Position numbers and translations under genes: made by a program. DNA of 64,000 nucleotides. It comes from Owenia fusiformis. Its lineage: Eukaryota > Annelida > Polychaeta > Sabellida > Oweniidae. How positions within the stretch are numbered: position 1 is the stretch's first letter; every line of letters starts with the position of its first letter. The notes under the pieces were generated by a model, which was not told where the DNA came from, did no database searches, and saw only the letters and a program-made list of their open reading frames with translations. Positions 14,322 through 24,600 of this stretch are shown piece by piece. Where the stretch lies: the NCBI GenBank assembly GCA_903813345.2, contig CAIIXF020000002.1:12980150-13044149 (forward strand). The letters run 5' to 3'.

Positions 14322-14566
14322 AGTAGATAGAAAACTGAGGGCATCAGGCCGCCACGGGCCGCCACGGGCCCGGGGCTTTCAAAATCTCTGAAGATGAGCA
14401 GGAGATATAGATGAGCAGGAGATAAATTAATTGGATGGGGATTAGGAGATAAATTAATTGGATGGGGCTTTCATCTTAAATGGGTGAGAGATAAGATACG
14501 CATGACATCATTGTTATCTTAAATGGGTGAGAGATAAGATGCGCATGACATCATTGTTATCTTAAA
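14322..14566 (+). repeat. Left terminal inverted repeat of the mini-Polinton
   Basis: About 245 bp beginning AGTAGATAGAAAACTGAGGG. It includes a doubled GCCACGGGCC block, a GATGAGCAGGAGATA repeat, and two tandem copies of a ~43-bp unit containing CTTAAATGGGTGAGAGATAA. It matches the reverse complement of the right end almost base for base, apart from two fewer 62-bp units. Confidence 0.9.
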
Positions 14567-14673
14567 AATCACTACATCAAATTACTACATCAAATAACTG
14601 AGAAAAAATTAATGTACAATATTGTTTAATTTATTTGCATTTATTTTACAAACAAAAGTACCACATAATCTAA

Positions 14674-16224
14674 TTAATCCTTATTATCACTAGCAGAATC
14701 ATTGGTTTCATCAGATTCATTATCACTAGATTCACTAGCTTCGTCATTGTCACTAGAGTCAGTATACGATTCATCTGAAACATTTGCATCATCATAAAGT
14801 CCTACATTAATAATGTCTTCTGTCATATAGTTGTGGTGTAACATGGTCTTCTTAAAAGCATCTTCAAACGGTATGCCTGTACTCATTAATTGCTGGATGT
14901 CTACCATGATTTCTTTATGTGTTGGACTACATTGTAAATCTAGTAAATCTTCAACTAAATATTTGTAGTATGTCTTAAACGTTTCTCTTATTTTGGGTAG
15001 GAATTTTTGATTCGCCATATATCTTCTATCATACTCAGAATTCCCCTTCTGTTTGTCTATATATTTTGCCTCTTGTTCTTCAATTTGATCTTTAAATTTA
15101 TTAATAGCTTTATCCTTTAGCCGTATATACACAGGGTTTTCCTGAAACCCTTCAGTGCATAGCTTCTTCATTGGAGGGTCGTCTTTATCCTCATTCAATG
15201 GACAGTTTTGGATATGATTCTGTAGATCCATTCTTGATATTAACATGACGCCACAATAGTCACAATGACATATTTCTTTCATGTTGTAATTTTTGTTGTC
15301 AGAATGTATAACGTTGCTGGGGATAGTATCTTTTATACTCGCAGTGAACTGATATGGAGGTTTCATTATTGAAGTATCATACTGTGACATCTCTTTAAAT
15401 GGGTTTTCATTAGAATTCAAATCATATGGTAGTGCTAGGTCATTGGATTGTACTGTCTTAGTAAATGGTTCTCCCTTTAGATGACTACTATCATGCTCAT
15501 TCATTGTTTGATGAGTCTTATCATAACACAGTCTTAAATGCTCTGGGGTTTCTTGCTTTAGATCAATCAGTAAATGCCCATATGGTTTTAGAGTAGCTGC
15601 ATTATAAGCATCTAAGAGTTTGTGACTGTTCCCAGGATACATCTGCTGAGAAAGTACTCTTACTTGGTTTTGATCTCTTGGATTCTTGTACAATACAATG
15701 TAATGTGTATTCAAGCTGATGGTTCGATTCTCCCTTCCATGATGGAAGATATTCTGCAGTAAACAGATTACACTCAGGTTTCTGTGATGACTCCCTTTAG
15801 TAAACAAATCAGAGATCTTCCTGTCTTTGGTAGCATCTGACATCAAGTCATCAACAATCATTAAATTACGCACTCTAGGATCTAAGAAATCTGGACTGTT
15901 TAATTCATCTGGAATTCCCATCATGAATTCTATTCCAGGATGTGTGTTCTTAATCTCTATGTAAAGTGGTTGCCATTGTCCAAAACACCAGATAATACGC
16001 TGTGGAGGGGGTTGGATGCGTTGCTCTACATTTTCCAAAAGTTGCTTGACAAAGGTAGTTTTCCCACAGCCTGTGGGACCAGTGACCAACATGGTAAAGG
16101 GGTGATGCAACACTTTGTCCATACCTACATGTATGTCTTCTTTACCTAGTGCAGAGTGCATGCCTTTGTGTCTCGCTAAACTTGAAGCATGTCTAAATTC
16201 TTTACCACAATGACAGTAATACAT
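14674..16224 (-). CDS. Polinton-type genome-packaging ATPase with flanking zinc fingers
   Basis: A 516-residue P-loop ATPase of the FtsK/HerA (A32-like) class, which in Polintons and related viruses pumps DNA into the capsid. A C2H2 finger of unusual CxC spacing lies at residues 4-23 (C4, C6, H19, H23). Walker A is GPTGCGKT at 49-56 and Walker B is LMIVDD at 121-126. A VICLLQN segment at 152-158 is the likely sensor. The conserved tracts WCFGQWQPLY (79-88) and KPYGHLLIDLKQETPE (213-228) are typical of the family as I recall it. A second C2HC-type finger occupies 321-341 (C321, C324, H337, C341). The last ~39 residues are almost all D, E, S and N, which resembles an acidic histone- or partner-binding tail. 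An AATAAA signal lies on the minus strand at 14640-14645, 28 bases past the stop. The frame is unbroken and all catalytic motifs are present. Assignment is from motifs, without a database search. Confidence 0.85.
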   Translation of the reverse strand: MYYCHCGKEFRHASSLARHKGMHSALGKEDIHVGMDKVLHHPFTMLVTGPTGCGKTTFVKQLLENVEQRIQPPPQRIIWCFGQWQPLYIEIKNTHPGIEFMMGIPDELNSPDFLDPRVRNLMIVDDLMSDATKDRKISDLFTKGSHHRNLSVICLLQNIFHHGRENRTISLNTHYIVLYKNPRDQNQVRVLSQQMYPGNSHKLLDAYNAATLKPYGHLLIDLKQETPEHLRLCYDKTHQTMNEHDSSHLKGEPFTKTVQSNDLALPYDLNSNENPFKEMSQYDTSIMKPPYQFTASIKDTIPSNVIHSDNKNYNMKEICHCDYCGVMLISRMDLQNHIQNCPLNEDKDDPPMKKLCTEGFQENPVYIRLKDKAINKFKDQIEEQEAKYIDKQKGNSEYDRRYMANQKFLPKIRETFKTYYKYLVEDLLDLQCSPTHKEIMVDIQQLMSTGIPFEDAFKKTMLHHNYMTEDIINVGLYDDANVSDESYTDSSDNDEASESSDNESDETNDSASDNKD

Positions 16225-16309
16225 GTTACTGCCTCAAAGACTGATAACAAAATGGATGCAATTCATAGTTTCGTTCTGTTATGTATATGTGTTCAAAGGC
16301 ATGTTCAAG

Positions 16310-16975
16310 AATGCTAATTTAAATGTATGCTAACAGATGCTAATGCTAATAGATGCTAATGGTAATGCTAAGTAATGCTAACAGATGCTAATGCTAATGC
16401 TAACAGATACTAATGCTAATGCTAACACGTGCTAACAGATGCTAATGGTAATGCTAACAGATGCTAATGCTAACAGATACTAATGCTAATGCTAACAGAT
16501 GCTGATGCTAATGGTAATGCTAAGTAATGCTAACAGATACTAACATATGCTAATGATGATGCTAACAGATGCTAATGGTAATGCTAACAGATGCTAATGT
16601 TAATGCTAACAGATGCTAATGCTAATGCTAACAGATGCTAATGCTAATGCTAACAGATGCTAACATATGCTAATGATGATGCTAACAGATGCTAATGATA
16701 ATGCTAACAGATGCTAATGATAATGCTAACATATGCTAATGGTAATGCTAACAGATGCTAACATATGCTAATGCTAACAGATGCTAATGCTAATGCTAAC
16801 AGATGCTAATGCTAATGCTAACAGATGCTAACATAGGCTAATGATGATGCTAACAGATGCTAATGATAATGCTAACAGATGCTAATGATAATGCTAACAT
16901 ATGCTAATGGTAATGCTAACAGATGCTAACATATGCTAATGATAATGCTAACAAATGCTAATGAGGTAATGCTAA
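16310..16975. repeat. Irregular array of GCTAAT / GCTAACAGAT units between the two Polinton genes
   Basis: About 650 bp made almost only of two interleaved modules, a 6-mer (GCTAAT or GGTAAT) and a 10-mer (GCTAACAGAT or GCTAACATAT), in variable order. Higher-order blocks are visible; for example, the stretch at about 16620-16760 is nearly repeated at 16795-16935. Stops in every frame exclude coding. It fills the space upstream of the ATPase start, so it could hold its promoter, or be expanded filler. Confidence 0.9.
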
Positions 16976-17088
16976 CTAATGTTCATACATATTCAAACCA
17001 TTTGTAAATGACTGTAAATAGCAAACAACATTTGAAACTTTAGTTATTTATTTTTATTCATATCGTTCAGTATTATATACAAATAACT

Positions 17089-17532
17089 TTAATCGTCCAT
17101 CCTTGCTGGGATACCAGGTGGTTTGTATAAGAATGTCCGTTTCTTTCTTGTATTCGAAGTGTTTTGTTTTTTCTGTTTAAATGGATGTTTCTTCTTTATA
17201 TTTACAGAGTTTTGTTGTTTCTCTTTAGATGGTCTATACTCTTCATATTTCATATCTTCATGTTGACGTTTCAATTGTGCCTTTGCTCTGTCCACAACTG
17301 CAGTCATGGGTGAAATGATTTGTACCGGTTTAGTATCTTCTTTAATGTCATCTATGCCTATCCACCCTCTTCCTGTTTGAGATACTTTCAATCTATTCTG
17401 TCTACCAGCTCTAATAAGTTTCAACCAGTGTTCTGGGTTGTCTACATATGGTACTAGTTTCATGGTTTTTAGTTGATGTGTATATATCAAGTATGAGGAT
17501 TGAAATGATAAAGATTTGAATATTTCACTCAA
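17089..17532 (-). CDS. Small basic protein of the mini-Polinton, function unknown
   Basis: 147 codons from the first ATG; an in-frame ATG at 17463 (codon 24, starting MKLVPYVDNPEHW) is an attractive alternative. A TATA-like AATATATATT (17531-17540) sits right at the first ATG but about 75 bases upstream of the second. The N-terminal part contains a compact segment with KLVPY, a W in PEHWLKL and a glycine-rich GRGWIGID. The C-terminal half is strongly basic and low in complexity (KKK, KQKK, TRKKR), as expected of a nucleic-acid-binding or virion core protein. I do not recognise a named family, and the core-protein idea rests only on composition and its partnership with the ATPase. AATAAA signals lie on the minus strand at 17047-17052 and 17053-17058, 31-42 bases past the stop. 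It is transcribed in the same direction as the ATPase, upstream of it. Confidence 0.65.
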   Translation of the reverse strand: MSEIFKSLSFQSSYLIYTHQLKTMKLVPYVDNPEHWLKLIRAGRQNRLKVSQTGRGWIGIDDIKEDTKPVQIISPMTAVVDRAKAQLKRQHEDMKYEEYRPSKEKQQNSVNIKKKHPFKQKKQNTSNTRKKRTFLYKPPGIPARMDD

Positions 17533-17892
17533 TATATATTGTCAAGTGGCATCAATATCAACTTCTTATCAACATCTGATGTCGTGATATTCTTAGAAAC
17601 TGATGTCGTGAATTAATGTAGTTCTTGTTGTTATTGACCATTCCAGATTAGAAAGTTGAAAGATTATTTATATTCTTAAGATACATTCAATAGATTTTTC
17701 TGTCAAACTTCTGGAACCTTCCAGAATAATGACTCATCGCTATAATCTGTTTTTGAAAAAGGGGATTAACACTGTAAACAAAGATGTTCTAGAATATGAA
17801 GGATTAACATTGTGATGACACAATTAAATGTCAACATTCAATTATTACATTAAAAGACCATTATTGTTGAAATCAAGTATAGTAAGATCAAA

Positions 17893-17976
17893 TGGTCAAT
17901 TCAATATAGGACTTAAATAAATAAACCTTTTCAACGGCCAATTCAATATAGGACTTAAATAAATAAACCTTTTCAT
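17893..17976. repeat. Tandem duplication of a ~43-bp unit
   Basis: Two copies of a segment containing CAATTCAATATAGGACTTAA and AATAAATAAACCTTTTCA, inside the mini-Polinton upstream of the small basic gene. Too recent to have diverged much; no function is apparent. Confidence 0.8.
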
Positions 17977-18228
17977 CTGTACACATATTTAATCCAAAAT
18001 CCAGTTCTCTTTCCTATTATGTGAACAGTATTTGTTTGACCAGCTCAATAGGATTATTGATTCTTTTCAATGTTGGGCTAATATTGAAAGTAGAATTGTA
18101 AACACTGTTAATGGATTATACCAAATTTAAAATAATATTAAAGGGATTTATTTTGTACTTTACTAAGACATTCAGTCCAAGAAATACATTTCTCACCCAT
18201 TTAAGACAAGAAATACATTTCTCACCCA

Positions 18229-18597
18229 TTTAAGATAACAATGATGTCATGCGCATCTTATCTCTCACCCATTTAAGATAACAATGATGTCATGCGTATC
18301 TTATCTCTCACCCATTTAAGATGAAAGCCCCATCCAATTAATTTATCTCCTAATCCCCATTCAATTAATTTATCTCCTGCTCATCAATATCTCCTGCTCA
18401 TCTTCAGAGATTTTGAAAGCCCCGGGCCCATTTATCTCCTGCTCATCAATATCTCCTGCTCATCTTCAGAGATTTTGAAAGCCCCGGGTCCATTTATCTC
18501 CTGCTCATCAATATCTCCTGCTCATCTTCAGAGATTTTGAAAGCCCCGGGCCCGTGGCGGCCCGTGGCGGCCTGATGCCCTCAGTTTTCTATCTACT
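18229..18597 (-). repeat. Right terminal inverted repeat of the mini-Polinton
   Basis: It is 369 bp long against 245 bp on the left. The difference of 124 bp is exactly two extra copies of a 62-bp unit (three consecutive copies here, containing CCCGGG, ATTTATCTCCTGCTCATC and CTTCAGAGATTTTGAAAG). The outermost bases CTCAGTTTTCTATCTACT are the exact reverse complement of the left end. Confidence 0.9.
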
Positions 18598-18603
18598 AAC
18601 ATG

Positions 18604-21600
18604 TGCCCTAATTAGTTAATTTGATTTTTATTTAATTTGAAGATGCTATAAGAATATTAATGAATGACATTTGATACTAAAGTCAAAACTATTAGCAAAT
18701 CCCTTGAATATTTTATCAATGAGGTGGCCGTGGTTCTCAATGAAAAGTTAAGCTGAAATTTACAAAGAATTGGAATATTGGCTTTCAACTTGCAATTTCT
18801 ATATTTCCCACATAACTGAATTGATCTTAGTTAACTAATTTGAAAGGAACAAGGCTCTGAACCAGCTGAGCTTACATATGATTTATGACAAACTAATACC
18901 TACGTGTATATATACAATACATGGATAGCTTACATATGATTTATGACAAACTAATACCTACGTGTATATATACAATACATGGATAGCTTACATATGATTT
19001 ATGACAAACTAATACCTACATGTATATATACAATACATGGATAGCTTACATATGATTTATGACAAACTAATACCTACGTGTATATATACAATACATGGAT
19101 AGCTTACATATGATTTATGACAAACTAATACCTACGTGTATATATACAATACATGGATAGCTTTCACAGATTTTTTGTTTGCTTTTTTTACTGACAAAAT
19201 ACATGAAAAACATTTCTTAAATTGAAATATAGTTTGGAAATATACATCTGATCTATGCTGAATGGTCATTTGTGTGAATTGTGAATGAATAGATATATAA
19301 AAAAACATTTCTACATTTGAAATAAACATCTGCTATTGCATTTCCTTGCTAGAAAACTGAATGGGATGAATTGCTGATTGCATGTTTGAAAGAACGATCA
19401 CTTCACCCAAGGGAATACATGTTTATTAATTGAATTGAATTGATATAAAAAAACATCATTTTGTTAACAAGCTGAAAATATGTCTACTAAATTGAATATA
19501 ACAGACTTATTGTGTATTGTAAAGTTTACACATATGGTGGACCAAATATAGGATTCTCCCCAGGATTTTTGTATAGATTTTTTTTGCAAATAGAAGTAGA
19601 GAAAATGAAGAACTAAAAACGAGAAAATACTACTATAGTTGAAGTGGGGGCTAATATTTTGTCAAAAGTTCAATTTTCCATTTTACACATGAGCATAGGA
19701 CTATTAATCTATATTTGATTATATTGGTTATAACCATGGATTCCCATGGCTGCATGGTTCTATGTTTTACTCTCATTGACATCTTTATATTTCAAATATT
19801 ATTTAATTTAGTTTATACAACTGTATAGTTGCAAGTTCGAGTTGTCAGTATATACTTTCCATGGCAGATGGGGAATTGAATAAGATGCAGAACAGCTAGT
19901 AGATTCATTCAGTTCTATAATTACATGTATTAATAATATCTCATACTATATCCCTCTTATGAATAAAGTTTCACGATGGGTTTGTTAGCAAATGCAAAAT
20001 AACATGAAATAGGTTTGAATAAGCAAGGATTGAAGTGAACGGGCATAAAGTTAATACTTTGAATTTAAAAGCAAGAAAATCAGGCATTAAAATCAAATTA
20101 AAAATAATTATTGGAGTAATATAAGTATAGGTAGATAGATATCAATAGCAATGGACTTTATTTATTTATTAAATATGTATCCCATGCTTAATATCTCTGT
20201 CCGTTCATGCCTGTTCCATGTTTTTTCTCTGTAAAATGTCAATGAGCTTTTTCAGTTTGGGTATTTCTATACTAATTAGGGTGTTAACTCAGTGTTTGGT
20301 TATTTTATTCTATGCTTTCCACTTTTTATACTCAATATTATAACTTTAAACAAGACAATTACGGCAATCCTTTCATGGGATGGCATATTAAAATTCTCTG
20401 AATCTGAATTATTTCACCTGACTAAATCAAAATTACAAGAAAAACTAAAAATTTCATTTCATTCTTAGTGACAAGTCTGAACAGTCCCATTGATTCCTGT
20501 GTTAATAGATAGTTTTGTATAGCACTAAATTGTGGTTGGGTGTATTGATATTTTGAGAAAAATGAAATTAATCTGATCTGATATGCTCAGTATTAACTCT
20601 GGGAGAATTGACATATTTCGAGATTTCAAACATTTAAAGTGATCATTGAGAGCATTATTCCTTTCCATATGAAGTGTCAAATCAAATAATGCCACAAGTC
20701 AGTTTAAAGTTGAATTTATACATATGTTAAATAGCTGTATTTTCACATTCATTCTTGTTTAGTTCTAATCTAAATACTTTTGAGAACCTATTAATGCAGT
20801 TAAATGCCTAACCAATAGAAAATCTTGAAAATTGATTTTAGTTCATACAAATATAGTTGTGTTTTTTATTTGAATGTTCTTTTTAGGAAGAAGCCAACTT
20901 AAAAGAATGACGCACGCGCTTAGCTGAGCTTGTGTTTTGTTCAAATACTGTGATAGTCAATACCAGCGCAGTGTTGCCATTTTTCTTAATTGTAGATATA
21001 GGCTCTGAAATGATGTCATTAATATTCATATTGTATGCATTTTATAGACTGATGAAATTGATATCTGAATAAAACACATGTTGAAATTCCACAATTTAGA
21101 TTTGTTACAGTTGACAAAATGAACGTAATTATGTTTATTTAGACGGCTCCCTCTTTTTGTTTATTCAGGAGACCCGCGAGAAAAGTATCATGTTTTAAAA
21201 TGGAAAATAGATAGAATGAATAAATCGTATTAGCACAAAAAATGTAAAGTAATAGGGCAGTCTAAGAGAGAATAGCCATGGAGCTTAGTATGTTTCTCTA
21301 AATGATCAAATATAAAACTGATTTAAGAAAATATATTTCAATATTTTAATATCATTTCTTCTCTGTCTTTTTTATTTATTATTTTAAATTGTTTATGAAA
21401 TAAAATATGTTAAAGACTTGATCAGTGTCTTTGGATAATAATGTCAAAGATCAATTATCTGTCTTAATGGTCATTAAATGTTTCATACCAATAATTAATT
21501 TCCCGACTGAACACCGGTCTTTTCAACCTTTTTGAAATATCTTCAAATTTTCTCTTTTCAACCATGAAAATTAAAAATTTAGTTCCCTGTTAATTTGTTT

Positions 21601-24600
21601 TGCTTCTAATATTTAAATACTCATTCTATAAAATTTTAATGCAAAAATAAAAAATATTTTAATTCACCGTAAGATTTCTTTCAACCTTTTTACCATGTCA
21701 GTTAAAATTTATTGTTCTGTCACAAAAGTTCTTTTTAATGTCAGATGAAATAAAACAACGTTAAACTAGCACTCCCATGGTTACTGGCCCTAGCGAAACA
21801 TTTTCAAATATCAATAAAACAGTTTTAATAACGGAGATATGAGTGTAGATTTTAATTGCCAGGAATTAAATATGTACTAAGACTTTCAGTTCTCCCATCA
21901 AAGGGATTGTATTGAAGTTCATCTCCTTTTGAGCCCTTCACAAGAATATTTCAAAATATGTACTCTTTAAATTACCAATGAACTTATCAACTTATTCAGG
22001 GATTAGTTTAGAAGTAACCTCATAGTTCATAGGATAACACACATCCTAATATGCCTCCCTTTAGCCATCAAACACTTAACAATACACTCCTCTGCCCAGG
22101 AAACAATTATATATTAAATGTCATTGCACAACATTGAACTAAAACAAATTAAGGTATATTTATATATTAAAACTACTTTTGGTATTTTGGGTATTATTTT
22201 CATTATCCTTCTGAAGGAGGTGCTCAATTGCTCTGCGATGTAACTGGCGACAATTTTTCAAGTGTATATTTGAGTTTGCGATTCAGGGGAATAAAATGGA
22301 TTATCTTTGGCAATACCTGTTGATTTTTCAGATGTTATATTTGTTAACTGCTTGCTAAGTCATACTTAAGCAGGTATGGTCTGAAATGAAAAATCTTCTT
22401 GAGTCAGTGTTCAAAATTTACAAGACTGTAATGTACCTCACATTTGCGGTTACCATTTACTGTTTAAACCCTCTATATTTGAATCCCTACCCCTGCTTCA
22501 AAACATGTACCATATAAGCTAATTATTCTTTTCAAGACATACTGGGATATCGGTGAAAAAAGTAATTTAACTAATAGAGTTTTTGCAAAATACATATAAA
22601 TGATCATTTATTGACTTTTGTAAACCAATCTGATTACAGTTAATTTTTGTGTTGCAAAAACTTTCCTTTAGTAGATGTTTACCTTCATCAAACTTGAAAT
22701 AACAAATGAAATGTGCGTGATATTTATAAATGACGATAAATGATAAAGCGCTCTGTCAGGTAAACACAATGCGATTAATGCAGTAATGTATTAAAATGTA
22801 TTAAATCACATTAAAGATAACCCACTGCTTTATTGTAAGCCTGGTCATGCTTATTTCACCATTTCTCTCTAAATTTGAGTGAACAGTCTCATTTCTTGGT
22901 ATCGTTATACAATTTAGAGTTTCATTTACATGCTTGTTTACTTTATTTCTTGTTAATTCTACTGATTTTTCTGTACTTTTCATTTAAAACATGAGCCCCA
23001 CAATATTTGTTTCATGGGCCATACATCATAATGGATTAATGAAATTAGACCATATAAAAGCCTTACTGACAGTAATGCCCGATATAATCATACACTTTTA
23101 CAATTAGCAAATTAAATAGGAAAAAATATATTACACCTGATATATACTCAGGTGAGCCAAAGTAGAGTTCTTTTTTAAAATGTTTGATGTTGGACATTAT
23201 TTCCACCTGCACCTACCAACTTTACTGAACATTCCATAGTCCATGTGATACCCAGCATTGCTGAAAACTGGAGAAATCTGCAAGTATTTCAGGTTTTTGA
23301 GAGGACAGAGACACGACAGACTTAGAATGTCAACTTATCAAATAATGAAATATCGTGATTTATGATTAGATTTCCTTTGAGTACTTCAACGAAAGTCGTT
23401 ACCTCTTGTATGCTGTACCTTAAAATTGGATATTGGATAAATGCATTATTTGTGAGATATAAATATTAATATTTACTCACTCTCTCTACAGTGAGGTGTT
23501 TCGGAAATATATTTTTGATACGACGAGAGTTGTGGCGGAGTTATTCCATTTTATTACTTCACGAATGTGATATAGAATACTTATTAATGGGGATATCTAT
23601 GATTTATTAAATTCTTCTATTACATTTAGCACATTCTATCTAAATTATTAGATTTGAACTAAAAATGTTTTATAACAAAATGATGGCTTAATTAATTGCT
23701 CCACAGAAAGATTCAGAATTGCAATAGAAATATTGTTATTAAACATTGCATTAATCTGAGCATATATATCATGTAATAAAAATTGGCATAGGCTCATCAT
23801 ATTAGATTCTGATTTTTCATTTTCCTAATAATTATTTTTATGGGATCAAATAAGAGGAATGAAAATTAAACTCAACTAAGTTGGTTATTGGGTGTTGAAA
23901 ACAATAAAGATATATAAATTAAGTCTGCTTTTCTTTTGTAAAATAGGTAAAATGAAAATTTTGTTGAGAAAAGTTGAAAAAATTCCTGGACTGGATGAAT
24001 AGCGTGCATGCATGCAGTCAGTCATTCAGTTTCTAGATATCATAAATTGTAAACTGAAGATTATTAAGGTGTTCTGTTTCTTGTCGTGGCTAGGAAACGT
24101 TTGTAATAGAGATCATAAATTCCTGTCATGAGTTAATATAGCACTCTGACAATATTTAATCTGAGAGTGAGAGAAATAAATCTGGCAATTTCATTTACTT
24201 TACGGAAAATGAAAATATAATTTCCACATTTGCTCTAAAGAAATGGCTCGTTTATAGACATTTGCAACCTAATGTGAGAGATATTAAATACAGTTTCCGC
24301 GGAATATCTATGAATTCGTAATGATTGTTTAATCGTCGTGAGTTGACATATTGGTTTTCATTGTCAAAACTGAAATGAAATGTAACAATAAAAATGTCTT
24401 TGATGATGAGTCCCTGATGTAGATCTACCCTGAATCCGCTTTATTGGCTAGCTGCATTCCACTCTGACTATTGCGGTTGATTCTGATATTGGTTCAGGCC
24501 TATAGTGAGATTTAAGATATGAAATGAATTGTAAGCTGCTTTAGTGGTAGAAATATCTTAAAGAAATTCTTGAAGAATTTAAAGAGGAAGGGTGGCATTT

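Larger units (their letters stand above)
14322..18597 (-). mobile_element. Complete miniature Polinton/Maverick-type element, 4276 bp
   Basis: The element is bounded by a perfect 6-bp target duplication, AACATG, at 14316-14321 and 18598-18603. Its ends are AGTAGATAG...CTATCTACT inside terminal inverted repeats of about 245 bp (left) and 369 bp (right). AG...CT termini, 6-bp duplications and long inverted repeats are the established signature of Polintons. It carries two genes, both on the minus strand: a packaging-type ATPase (14674-16224) and a small basic protein (17089-17532). A repetitive array separates them. There is no DNA polymerase B, retroviral-type integrase, protease or capsid gene, and 4.3 kb is far below the usual 15-20 kb. 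It is therefore non-autonomous, or depends on a helper. The perfect target duplication and uninterrupted genes suggest a fairly recent insertion into the dach intron. Confidence 0.88.
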
